A DNA stretch of 64,000 nt, taken from assembly GCF_000150275.1 (NCBI RefSeq), contig NW_002060946.1, positions 2,127,454 to 2,191,453 of the forward strand. The letters are read 5' to 3'. A program made the position numbers and the translations under genes. Below the pieces are notes generated by a model. That model searched no databases, had not been told where the DNA came from, and saw nothing but the letters and a program-made list of their open reading frames with translations. This stretch comes from Trichoplax adhaerens. Its lineage: Eukaryota; Placozoa; Uniplacotomia; Trichoplacea; Trichoplacidae. Below are positions 49,889-62,851 of this stretch, piece after piece. Numbering within the stretch: position 1 is the stretch's first letter; each line of letters starts with the position of its first letter.

Positions 49889-52800
49889 TTAAACTACTGT
49901 TAGGGTTATAACTTTCTTCTTTCTCATCTGCTTACGGAAATAAAACGATTGATAAAGTTGAAGACAAGGATGTAACGTTCTACCTCTAGTGTAGAAAAAA
50001 TTATATCCTAAAATATAATCCATAATATATTTCTTTAATAAGCTTTGCTTTTGATCATCATTTAGAGCTGCATCGGTAAGGTAAGCCATACTTGACATCA
50101 TAGTAATATGAGATATAATCGTTCCTGATAATGCGTTACTCAAGGTAGTAATATTATTAATAATATTAAAAGAAGCTACAGCCGTTATAAAGCATGTAGC
50201 AATGCAGCCTATAGCGAAAATACGACTTATTACTTGTCTAGAAGTTGTTGTCAGTCTCGAAGCATGATTACTAAGATGATAATAAAATTCGATCGGAATA
50301 CCGACTTCAGTATTCTCATCCGATGTAGATTTTACATTATAATAGAACGGTTTCAGACTGAGTTGTAGAGCATCTACATGTTGATCACTTAACTCTACCA
50401 TAATTTTTTGACGTAAGTCGCTTAGATCGTTATTAAATCTAGAAAACTCGACGTCATAAATTTTACTCCCATTTTCATCTATCTTATCTAATTGAAATTT
50501 TACAAGGATACATTGTTGCTCGTATCGAAATTCTGTATCGCATTCCATTGCTAATAATTCTAATCTAGCTCGTATTACTTCACGAAGATTTTCTAGTCTT
50601 ATAGGCAGATCGACCTCGACTCCTTTAGGAGTAACGATAAATAAAATTTCCATTTGTCCATCATCGTTGGATAAGTAATCGTCTATATCAGATTGTATTT
50701 CATCTTGTAAATCAAGGATATTTTTAGATAGTAATATTTTATCGGCAGAATAACCTCGTAATGCTTGTCTTGTAAAATAGATAAAAGGGAAAATTGGAGC
50801 TAAATAAGCTGAAAAGAAATTGCTATGCGCAATAATAAAAGCAGTCGATGTGATTAAAATTCTAATCAATAACTGCAATGTAAAGTATATCAGAAACATC
50901 GCCATAGAGCAATATAGGACAGAAATGATATAGAGAACAGCTTTGATAAATGCTTTAGAATGGGATAATTCTTTACCGTGGCAATGAAATTTTTGGCACA
51001 ATCGATACGCGATAACATCCGCTTTACGAAACGCATAATACTCTAACGATATCTTATTTATGATAGCAAATGGAACGCAACACAGTAAAATTATGAGCAT
51101 AGTTATAAATTTCCACCATGTTTGGATATCAAAGATATCGTGAGCTAACCGCGATATTGACTTAGAGAGTTTATCGATATACCAGGATAATCGAAAAATA
51201 AGCTCTGTTTCTGTATATTTCAATATTTTTTCATCTCGATAAGCGATAGAGTTTTCTACTTCTTCACCACCGCAATGAAGTAATGGTATTATAACAATGA
51301 TCGTTAAGCAGCCGAAGATAGAACCGATAATTAAAAATAGTGTATATATAGCATGAGGAAAAGGTAAGTCATGAAGGACAGGAACAGGAAGAAAATTATA
51401 AGGAGAACCTTGTAACCAAGTTGATACCATAAATCCAGTCATACCCACAATGTAAAGTGAAACATAACGTATCCATAACCTAGAGTTATGTGCAGACTGA
51501 TATGTAAATCTCCTTAGGCGGTTACTGGTGCCTTCGTATTTATATCTGCTAACCAATCGTAAATGAATGTATTCTGGTAAATTAGAGGTTCCCATGTTTT
51601 CTCTCCTAAAGTGTTATAGACAATATATAGAGAGAATACCAGCATTTTAACGAGAGAAATCATAGGATTAAGATAAATAGTATAAACTTCGGGAATAACG
51701 ATACTAATTTATTAATTAGATAATGACGTATATTCAGAATTTTTTACTTGGCGTATATTAAACGATAGTCCTACTTTTGGGACATTAATAATACATGCGA
51801 AAGTAAGATCATATCCAAGTGTCAATCCTGATAAAGTACGAATATTTTATGCTGATCCTACAAACACGGAAGATTTAATAATAGCATGGAAATCTAACAA
51901 GTGATTGCTTTACGTGTTTACTAATGGAATGAAAGGCAAACAGGCGTATAATTATATTGAATAATTATAACTTAAAATTAATTTTTAGGCGCTTTGAAGT
52001 GATTACGGTTATTTTTATAATCCTAAAATAATTAACGGTACTGTAAGCTTACAGGGGCATAATAAGTGTAAACTAGATGATCGAGTGTGAAAAGGGTAGA
52101 ATTTTCTTTATACAAGTAATGTAAAGGTAGATGGGTTAAAGGCTAGCTATCTAGCTGGATAGATAGCGGTACCGTAGATTTGCATGTTGGTGCTNNNNNN
52201 NNNNNNNNNNNNNNNNNNNNNNNNNNNNNNNNNNNNNNNNNNNNNNNNNNNNNNNNNNNNNNNNNNNNNNNNNNNNNNNNNNNNNNNNNNNNNNNNNNNN
52301 NNNNNNNNNNNNNNNNNNNNNNNNNNNNNNNNNNNNNNNNNNNNNNNNNNNNNNNNNNNNNNNNNNNNNNNNNNNNNNNNNNNNNNNNNNNNNNNNNNNN
52401 NNNNNNNNNNNNNNNNNNNNNNNNNNNNNNNNNNNNNNNNNNNNNNNNNNNNNNNNNNNNNNNNNNNNNNNNNNNNNNNNNNNNNNNNNNNNNNNNNNNN
52501 NNNNNNNNNNNNNNNNNNNNNNNNNNNNNNNNNNNNNNNNNNNNNNNNNNNNNNNNNNNNNNNNNNNNNNNNNNNNNNNNNNNNNNNNNNNNNNNNNNNN
52601 NNNNNNNNNNNNNNNNNNNNNNNNNNNNNNNNNNNNNNNNNNNNNNNNNNNNNNNNNNNNNNNNNNNNNNNNNNNNNNNNNNNNNNNNNNNNNNNNNNNN
52701 NNNNNNNNNNNNNNNNNNNNNNNNNNNNNNNNNNNNNNNNNNNNNNNNNNNNNNNNNNNNNNNNNNNNNNNNNNNNNNNNNNNNNNNNNNNNNNNNNNNN

Positions 52801-53619
52801 NNNNNNNNNNNNNNNNNNNNNNNNNNNNNNNNNNNNNNNNNNNNNNNNNNNNNNNNNNNNNNNNNNNNNNNNNNNNNNNNNNNNNNNNNNNNNNNNNNNN
52901 NNNNNNNNNNNNNNNNNNNNNNNNNNNNNNNNNNNNNNNNNNNNNNNNNNNNNNNNNNNNNNNNNNNNNNNNNNNNNNNNNNNNNNNNNNNNNNNNNNNN
53001 NNNNNNNNNNNNNNNNNNNNNNNNNNNNNNNNNNNNNNNNNNNNNNNNNNNNNNNNNNNNNNNNNNNNNNNNNNNNNNNNNNNNNNNAGCATGAAAACGT
53101 GATATTATCAAGTGGTGTAGAGATATTCAGTAACCGTTTACATATTGTACCGCAGGTTTTACCTGTACAACTTGTTTTAATATTAGCGAAATGCTTAAGA
53201 GCGGTAAATGTACAGTTATCACGTTTGGTTTTATCGATCATACTACGATAGCATCCAATGGGAGATTCGTTGATTGTAATATTTATAGTGTCTTCAAATA
53301 ACAGAGGTAATACCGAAGACAAGATGAAAAAATCGACTGGTATAGTCATTAAGGATGGTCCAAAATCTATTCGAGCCCAAGCAAATACTCTATAGTCTGT
53401 GGGTTGAAAGAATGTTTTATTATTGGTATCCATTAATGACAAGTACAAAACATGAATATCATCTTGGCTAGCTTTCGTTTTTAGGTTTCTAACATCATTA
53501 ACCGATGGTATAGAAATGGTGCAATTGCTGCTACAGCTATGATTTCGACCTTGGGACGAAGAAGTATCCATTAACGCAATGACTATCATAATCATCCATA
53601 TTGTCGTAGTTGAAGACAT
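49889..53619 (-). CDS. Array copy A: two-exon polytopic membrane protein of unknown family (interrupted by assembly gap)
   Basis: I read the two open frames as one gene. Exon 1 starts at 53619 (MSSTTTIWMIMIVIALM, a signal peptide) and encodes a Cys-rich ectodomain (FFQPTDYRVFAWARIDFGPS, CTGKTCGTIC) for 177 codons until the gap at 53087. The missing membrane helix and donor should lie in the gap, by comparison with copy B. Exon 2 is 49889-51605, opened by the acceptor ACACTTTAG. Its length (1717 nt) is exactly that of copy B, giving 571 residues: several hydrophobic helices, a conserved soluble module with ILFIVTPKGVEVDLPIRLE, two more helices and the tail YNFFYTRGRTLHPCLQLY. The ATG near the start of exon 2 would alternatively give a separate ~568-residue protein. 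Function is unknown; the architecture suggests a cell-surface receptor, channel or transporter, but no family signature supports a choice. Confidence 0.72.
52195..53087. other. Assembly gap (N run, 893 positions) inside array copy A
   Basis: It removes the end of exon 1 (about 50 codons by comparison with copy B) and part of the intron. Long frames reported across it on either strand are artefacts of the Ns. Confidence 0.98.
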
Positions 53620-56534
53620 TTTTTAGAATCGATGAATAATTCCTATAAGAAACGAAAACAGCATCTAATCTACATTCAATAATATCGATAGCGGCTATGT
53701 ACGTCCAAGTAATTAAAAATCGATGAAAACTGCTATTGAAAATCCAATTTAGAGGTATGTTACCGTGATTTTACGAGGATGTTGTTGATCCTCTTACCTG
53801 CGATGAGTGGTAGTTGATTCAATCAAACTAGTTCTGAAACGGACTAATTTCGATTAGACACAAAGTTTGAGGGAGAACCATTCATGTGTTGTAAATTGCA
53901 ATGTAACCCGTAGTTAAAACATCAACAACACTCTTTGTTCTGTAGTTTCTTCCCACTCTTTATGGTTCGTACCATTTTATCACGATCTTCAACTTGTCTT
54001 TTGTTTGATGTAAATTGTGGAATGTTAACGAAGTTTGTAATAACAGCTTGCCATTATATTCGCATAATTTATAAGACGTTTTAAAAATTGAAACATATGT
54101 TCTAAAACTCAAATTCAATACTACTTAGATAACATTTATTCTATCTGTTCTATTTGGATGATAAAGTTCTTACTGTAATACTATTGAAGAAAGGTTGATT
54201 AAATTACTACGGTATGTGCTAATTCTGATAAATATTAATTGTCGTGTTCAAACTGGCCATCGATATATACATTGTTTATAGTAATCGGAATGGACTGCCA
54301 TTGCTTAGTTTTGCTACAAGAATAGCTAGTGGAAAAGATAAATATTGTACACCCGCTGCAAGGGGACAGCATGTGAATTACTAGAAAGAAGAAACTACTA
54401 ATGCGATGGAGGGTTCGAAGAGTCAGATAATGTGGTTTTAGTTGTCATGCAGAGAATTGCACAAGGAGCATAAGAAAAGAGGATACTTTATTGTAGATAG
54501 TAGTTAGGTACAATGTGATAATTACGGTAGATCAGCGTGGTAGCTGCCGTGAGTAAAGTGTGAATACTAACTGTGACTAATAATACAACTTAAGAAATCT
54601 AAGGTAGAAAACGGCGGTATTTATAGCTATGGCATTAGAACACATGCAGAGAACATAATTGTAGGATTAGATACAACATATACCATGACAGGTTATAGAA
54701 AAGCAGATGATAGTAGAAAATAGCGAGGAATGTAATAACTAAATGTAGTAAGCCATATTTGAATATAGAGCGAACAGACTGTAAATGTGTCTGTATTTAA
54801 TAGTAATACAAAATGTCTATATTTAAGAGTAGATTACAGTTGCAGTACAAACCAAATACACTACAACTTATATACTTTTTAATTTGACCTTCTTGCTGGT
54901 TAAGGTCGTTGTTTATATAAGACAAGAAGTTATCACCACCGCACTTTGTTAGAGCTAATATTAAAGATATATAGCTTAATATTTTTACTGTATTATTAGG
55001 CCAGAGTGAACAGTAGGAATTATTGCTGCATTTCATTAGGGTAGTTGAGTATAAAATCACCGTGGAATTGATGTAAAGACTACGGATGCAAATATGTGTA
55101 GCTATTGCAAAAAAATTGTATATAACTTGGTAGATGGTATAACTCGGCAAGATGTAGAATAAAATCAGTTCTCTATTTTCTCATCTAATGTTATCTTGTT
55201 GCTAAGCTGATTATAAAATAGAGTTGCACCACATAAATTGAAATATTCTTAAGATTGTTATTATTAACTATCTTAGGCATGGATAAATAGTGATGAAAAC
55301 AAGATGATACCTTCAATAGATGCTCAAAACCAGCCTATAAACTTGATTAGAATCTCCGATAAAATAACTAAAACATAATCGATATTGCTGCCTTAATATT
55401 AGAGATACACAACATTTAATAACGGGTCAATTTTAGATCAGTTACCAGGAGTATCGTAGAGGCGATAAAGTATTAAAAATGCACTTGCGTGTTCGAAGTA
55501 ATCTTCACAATTGTACAGCTCATGGGAATAAGTGTGGCGGAATTACAGTAATCGAGTTATTGAAGGAAAAATACAAATTGACGCCGTCTATGTGAAATTA
55601 TAAGTTAAATACCTCCATATTGTGCAGTGATTTCAGTTATAATTTTGAACTACTTGATTGCCAATATTAAAGATCGGAGCTTGTATATTAAAAACTAAGA
55701 TTTTGAAATATTCTTCAATGTTAGTAATCGATTCTATTCGTTATTAGCATTCTTTATAAAGTTAACAAGATTGTTTTTCGTTGTAGATATTCAAATTCTT
55801 AAAGGATTACGTGCAGTAATAATGGATAATTTCAATAAGATTCTTAATAGTGAAGAAAGATTTTTATGCATTTTAAAAATCTCAACACCCTTTGATATTA
55901 AAATTAAAATCAGAATGTTTAATGCATATCTAAAGCGTTTATAATCCTCATTAATATTACCAAAGAAGGAAAGGTTCTCATTTTTGACATTGGTTATGTT
56001 CAAAACAATACAATATGAAGTTTATAAATATGCTTAATAACGGCAATAAAGCACATGTCAGACAGTTGATATTATTTATTTTCCATTTGTTATATCTATT
56101 CGACATAGTACTGTACATATGCTCAGACTTCTTGTTGCCTCATATACTAGCTTAAAAGGAGAAAAGTTCTTCCAAGTTTTCAGATAGCTGTACCACCATT
56201 GCATTCGGTAATAAATACCTCATATGCATCAAATAGCGTTTAATAAAGATTAGATAAGCATATATATCAATAAGGTGTGAATTATTTTTCCATCACTTAT
56301 ATCATTCTAGTATGTGGTTTATAAATGCAAAGAGCCTTTCCTGCTTGACGATATTATCTGGGGAAGGAGAGATTGCTAATTTTTTTATAGTTCAAAGCTG
56401 ACTTAGTCTAATAACAGTAACTCGCGTATCCGTTATTTACTACGAGAACGTACATCTTGTAAGGTACTTATGAATAATTTCTATCAGCTACCGCTTTCTA
56501 CTCGCCTGTAGTTACATTAAATTGTAGTTGCAGC
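53620..56534. other. Intergenic between array copies A and B
   Basis: No exon recognised. It contains the 5' flank of copy A and the 3' flank of copy B. The frame at 54797-55150 (minus) lacks an ATG and a domain. One CTGTA pentamer occurs near 56109. Confidence 0.5.
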
Positions 56535-59500
56535 TTAGACTGCCTTGGCAAGTACAGTATTTCCATTTCTCCTGGGTTCTCGAAAATAAAATAGTCGATA
56601 AAGTTGAAGACAAGGATGTAACGTTTTACCTCTAGTGTAGAAAAAATTATATCCTAAAATATAATCCATAATATATTTCTTTAATATGTTTTGCTTTTGA
56701 TCGTCATTTAGAGCTGCATCGGTAAGGTAAGCCATACTTGCCATCATAGTAACGTGAGATATAACTGTTCCTGATAAAGTATTACTCAAGGTAGTAATAT
56801 TATTAATAATATTAAAAGAAGCTACAGCCGTTATAAAGCACGCAGCTATACATGCTATAGCAATAACACGAGTTATTAATTGGCTAAAATTAGCTGCCAA
56901 TCTTGGAGCATGATTGCTAAGATAACGATGAAATTCGATCGGGATGCCGACTTCAGTATTCTCATCCGATGTAGATTTTACATTATAATAGAACGGTTTC
57001 AGACTGAGTTGTAGAGCATCTACATGTTGATCACTTAACTCTACCATAATTTTTTGACGTAAGTCGTTTAGATCGTTATTAAATCTAGAAAACTCGACGT
57101 CATAAATTTTACTCCCATTTTCATCTATCTTATCTAATTGAAATTTTACAAAGATACATTGTTGCTCGTATCGAAATTCTGTATCGCATTCCATTGCTAA
57201 TAATTCTAATCTAGCTCGTATTACTTCACGAAGATTTTCTAGTCTTATAGGTAGATCGACCTCGACTCCTTTAGGAGTAACGATAAATAAAATTTCCATT
57301 TGTCCATCATCGTTGGATAAGTAATCGTCTATATCAGATTGTATTTCATCTTGTAAATCAAGGATATTTTTAGATAGTAATATTTTATCGGCGGAATAAC
57401 CTTGCAGTGCTTGTCTTGTAAAATAGATAAAAGGGAAACTTGGAGCTAAATAAGCTGAAAAGAAATTACTATGCGCAATAATAAAAGCAGTCGATGTAAT
57501 TAAAATTCTAATCAATAACTGCAATACTGACCATATTAAAAACATTTCCACAGAGCAATATAGGACAGAAATGATGTAAACAGCGGCTTTGATAAATGCT
57601 TTAGAATGGGATAATTTTTTACTATGGCAATGAAACTTTTGGCACAATCGATATGTGATCACATCCGCTTTACGAAACGCATAATATTCTAACGATAGCT
57701 TATTTATGATAGCAAACGGGGCACAGCAAAGTAAAACTATGAGCATAGTAATAAATTTCCACCATGTTTGAATGTCGCAGACGTTCTGGGTTAATTGCCG
57801 TAGTGTTTTACTCAGTTTGCCTACATACCAAGATAATCGAAAAATAAATTCTCTTTCTGTATATTTCAATATTTTTTCATCTCGATAAGCGATAGAGTTT
57901 TCTGCTTCTTCACCTCCGCAATGCACTACTGGTATCAAGGCAATGATCGTTAAGCATCCAAAGGTAATACCGATAATTAAAAACACTGTATACATCTCAT
58001 ATGGGAAAGGCAACTGATGAAGGACAGGAATAGGAAGGAAATGATAAGGGTAGCCTTGTAACCAAGTCGATGCCATAAATCCAGTCATGCTTATAACATA
58101 AAGTAAAACATAACGCGTCCATAATCTAGAGCACTGAGCGGACTGATACATAAATCTCCTCAGACGATCGCTGGTGCCTTCGTATTTATATCTGCTAACC
58201 AATCTTAAATGAACATATTCTGATAAATCAGTAGTACCTATATTTTCCTTCCTGAAATACATAATATAGATTTAACTATCAATGTGATACTCATAACGAA
58301 AATTTTGAGGAAAGAGATAATAATGTAAATTGTATTAATAGTAAGGTCAGCATATTAATCAGACTGCGTTTAATATTTCACATAGGATCTATAACGGTAT
58401 TAAATAATAGAGGAGATGATACTATAAAAGTATAAATTTAATAACGGAAATCATAGGAAAAGGACAAGAATAGAATTTACATTGATATCGATATTAACAT
58501 ATCAATCAGATTATATTAAGGATTTTACAAGCAATTTTTGGGTACTGTTTAAATGACAGACTTATCTTTGAAGACTGGCAGTATACTGCTGATAAGCAGA
58601 TGTTATTAAAAGTAAAAATTGAAGGACTGTAAACATTATCCAATTTAGAAAAGCCAATTATACTTATTTACCTATTCTATATCCTATCAAGTGGTTGTTT
58701 ATTGATAAGATGAAAAGCAAAGAGACATGATTAATTAAGTAATTATAATTTGAGAATAAGCCTTAGATACGATTTTGAACGGATTATTGCTAGCTTTAGA
58801 ACTTCATGCTCAGTAACATGATTGTGATAGTATAGTATAACATGAGTAACCAGGAAAATAGGTTACGAAATAGCATAAATTTTAATTCAATAAATAGAAA
58901 GATAGATAGTTTGCGAGTTAGCTATTTAGATGGATAAAGGACAATTTTCAAATATTGTTAGGATCAAGTAATTAAAATATTACTTGTAAGCATAGTACTC
59001 ACCAATGAACATTGGGTATATCATGAATAAACCATTTTATGGCACCAGCAGCAAAAATAACGCTCAAAAAAATGGACACATAACGGAAGGCAACTAGAAA
59101 TGGTGATATGCTATAAGGAATATCGCAGGTTTCATTATTACTAAGGATTCGACAGCATGCAAATGTAATATCATCGAGTGGAGTAGAGATATTAATTAAT
59201 CGTTTGCATATTGTACCGCAGGTTTTGCCAACACAACTTGATTGGATATTAGCAAACTGCTTAAGGGCGGTAAAAGTGCATAGATCACGTTGAGCTTTAT
59301 TGGTTATATTGCGATAGCATCCCATTGGAAATTGATCAATTGTCACGTTCATGCTATCTTCAAAAAATAGAGGTAATACTGAAGATAGGATGAAGAGATC
59401 GACCGGAATAGTCATTAATGATGGTCCAAAATCTAATCGAACCCAAGCAAATACTGTATGATCTTCAGGTTGAAAAAGTGTTCTATTATAAACATCTAAC

Positions 59501-59685
59501 AAGGATAAAAATAGAACATGAATTGAGGGCAGGCTGCTTTTTATTTTTAGGTTTCTAACATCTTTGGATGATGATACGGCAATGCTGCAGTAATCATCGC
59601 AAGCATACTTTCGACATTGCATACAAGGAATACCCATCAATAAAACAACTATCAATGTGAAGAAAATTGTTCCCATTGCAGGCAT
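56535..59685 (-). CDS. Array copy B: complete two-exon polytopic membrane protein of unknown family
   Basis: Exon 1 is 59003-59685 and exon 2 is 56535-58251, giving 799 residues. Exon 1 seems to end in a stop (CATTGGTGA), but the TGGTGAGTAC there is a strong donor. Exon 2 begins after TTATGTATTTCAG, and TG+G keeps the frame (HW-KENIGTTD). Order: signal peptide (1-~20); ectodomain to ~192 with at least ten Cys, CVGKTCGTIC at 151-160 and five N-glycosylation sequons; membrane helix ~194-217; cytoplasmic-type basic stretch LRLVSRYKYEGTSDRLRRF; helices near 273-292, 315-336, 392-411 and 446-487; soluble mixed alpha/beta module ~509-684 with VTPKGVEVDLPIRLENLRE; helices ~688-709 and 717-739; conserved tail GYNFFYTRGKTLHP. 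The ATG in MYFRKEN overlaps the acceptor and is not the start. I do not recognise the family. Confidence 0.75.
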
Positions 59686-62600
59686 GATTGCTCTGGATAA
59701 ATACTTATTAACTTGAAAGATCAACAATGCCTGTATAAGTATGTAGAAAAGAAGCCGTTGTAATCAAGCTTATTTACTAGAAAAATAATCTCTTGCTCAA
59801 AATTGTTCAATTAATTATTAATACTCTAGTTTTATGTTTTATCCAATACTATACTTGCCAATAGGTTTAACCTCAACTTATTCGCTGTTTGGTGTTATTA
59901 TACGATCTTGAAGTTGTGCCAATTGCAATATCAAGTGTGGTAGAAGTTAACGTTCAAAATACAAGAAATAACTGTTTTACAACTCTTCCTGTCATTAAAG
60001 GATATTTCCGAATCAAATATCAATTCTGAATTGAACTTGGTTAATCGCTAAAAAAAATATCAGATGCTCTTTAGGGGTAAATGTTTTTACATTATTATCC
60101 TTTTACCTATTATAAGTTAATCCCAATTACTTCGATAATTGATGTAAATCATTCACTATTAATGAAAAATTTCAACTATAATTTGTTGATTCATAGTTTA
60201 CAATATTGTGTTAAGTTTAAACATATGTTATATACTTGTAATTCTGTAATTTAATAATGCTGTAATTATAATTTAATATTGCCTAGACTACATGATGCTT
60301 TTCATTAATAACAGTAAACTATTCCACGTTGTTTACTAGGTGAATATAGTATTTAGTACTGTTATCATAGATGGGTTGATACAATTATGCAAGTTATTGC
60401 TATGGAATTCTAAAACTAATGCCGACGATCTTATTAGGACTTACCATTGGGATATACGTGTTCACTGTAGTATTACACGTAGAAGTCAACAAGGACCTTT
60501 GCAGTACTAATATCGTAGTAGAAATGATAGAGAAGATAAAAGCTTATGTATATTTGCTTCGATACTGCAATCTATAAGTTTGTACTACAAAGTATATTCA
60601 GATAGTTACGGCCACAACCATCTTGTTGCAGGCTAGTTGTGGATTAAAAATATTGGTAAGGATCACTACAGCAGTATCTTATCAGAACTAATATAGAAAT
60701 ACAGTTTGGTGTTTTGATCATATCACTACAGCGCAGTAAATACGGGATTATAGTAATCTAGCTCTCTTTTTAATATAAGAGTTGTACTTGGAATACACCG
60801 TAGCCTCTACACAAAATTATCTTCGATTACCACCATAAGTTGTTATGACATTGATGAACGTATCCATGCTATATTACTGTATAACTAAGAGATAAATTGA
60901 CAACTACTTTGTGATTAACATTATGATAATTATAAGCTAATTTGCAGTAGAAGTAACGTAGATATTATGTCATAATTGCTGTACTGCTGGCTACAGAGGA
61001 GGAATAATCCAAAGCAGATGGCCATTGACAGATGAATGATTCAGTTTTATTATTTAATTACTCACTAATACATGAATTATTTACTGTAATTTTATGATAT
61101 TGCAATGATCAAGTAATAGTCTTTTACTATTATTATAGTATTCTTTATGTCAAACTGTTGATGATAGTTACTACGCATGCAGTAAAAATACCCGTTAATG
61201 ATAGAGCAGGATCAGTTACTAAAACAGCTAGTTAATTTACTATTCGTCAACGAGTTTATGAAGAGTAAATTGGGTCAGAAATACTGAGCTAAGAAATAAA
61301 GAGCATGAAATCAAAGTGATTAAGAACATTTATATCAGTACAGTTGTAATGTAACTGGTATTGTGATTGTAGACTGTTAGCCATGTTTAGTATAATGTGC
61401 GGTAGATATTTGGTAGCTATAACTATAGACTGTAGCGGTAGAGACTCATGCTAAAGTACAGATGACTATATACGGTAAGATGTTGAGCTACTAATAAGGC
61501 TACAGGTAAAAATAGAACTGTAAATTATATATTAGGATATGGTTAATTCATTGTACTTTGGCTGGTGTGAATAATGTCTACGTAAGTCTGTAGTCGTATC
61601 CATATTGGATTAATGATGGTCCGCAGTAGAATAGTCTTACTAAGAATAATTTAACTATGTGTAAAATAAGGTAAAAGGTTGCCATGCGGATTGTAGCTGC
61701 GAATGCTACGAAAAGTATAAAAGCATGCAACTTTAGATTATTCTGTTAGTTCGTTCTAAAAGTCTTTAGTGGTAGTATTCGGCTAGAGTAGAGCTGTGTG
61801 TAGTTAATCTTTGTATAAGATTCAATAAAGCCCTTATTTTTCTAAAATTTGGAATCTCGTGTGATGGGTATATTATCCGTATATATCACATTACAGTATT
61901 TCAAGCTAATAGCCTTTCTGGTGACTAAGCTAGTACGCTATTCAGAGACATTTATGGCTAAAACAGAGACAGAGTGCTCCGCTAACCTACAATATTAGTA
62001 TAAAGGCTTGCCATTAGATATCTGAAAGATCTCTACTGTTATTTACACCTTTACGTAAATAGCTAATAACAAGAAGAGCCCACGGGCTATTGCTATCCGG
62101 TAGAGTGGACAAATAGTCCTGGAAAACTTAAAATATGAAAGAACTAAAAAACAATCTATTCTACAATCAAAATAAACTTAGTGAACAGAATTCTAAAATT
62201 ACAATCGGTGATTTCACCACAACACACACTGTTTATCTTCATAAACAGTATATCATTCACAGCGTGAAGAGACCATTAATAATAATATTGATAAATTCAT
62301 CATCGCTAGCTAGGGATGATCATATTTGGAAATTACGACATTTTCACCTACCAAAATATTTCCATAGCTCTAACGATACTCCTATACCAGGATTATAATT
62401 ATATTAATCAACATGATAGGAAAATCTAATAGATGACAAATGAAATCGATTTGCTGAATAGTTGTAATTTTATCATTTGTTAACTACGATAATTTTACTA
62501 TAAGTAATATTGTTATTCATGAGGTATCAAGGAAATGGGACTGTAGATTTGATAATTTAAGAACTATAATTAACATCATGATTCAATAAATCATTTATAG

Positions 62601-62851
62601 CAGTTCTCAACAGGGATTATTCCTAGCTGTTATTACCTACGAAACAGAGTTGCAATCTATAGTCAATATGAAGTAGTATTTATCAACTTCGTGCTGTTAA
62701 TGATCTTAATGATCAAGCATGTTGAACGTGTGATACGTGATGTAAGTTTTATAACGGTAAAAGGACAAGATTGCCAATAGAAATGTTAAGACATCTTCCA
62801 TCGTTCACGCCTTTCTAACATAATACATACGATAATAGCCGTTTTAGTAGC
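59686..62851. other. Intergenic between array copies B and C
   Basis: AT-rich, no exon recognised. Upstream (right) of copy B there is a stretch without conserved motifs. A short ATG-initiated frame at 62135-62398 (plus, 87 codons) has no domain and unremarkable composition. No copy-C sequence is visible left of 62852. Confidence 0.5.

Noticed and set aside
52143-53251. Long frames on both strands across 52.2-53.1 kb
   Set aside because: They consist almost entirely of N translated as X.
54797-55150. 117-codon minus-strand frame between array copies A and B
   Set aside because: Starts with TTG rather than ATG, has no paralogue between the other copies and no signal peptide or domain.
62135-62398. 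87-codon plus-strand frame before array copy C
   Set aside because: Opposite strand to the array, no domain, and a length expected by chance in 3 kb of such sequence.
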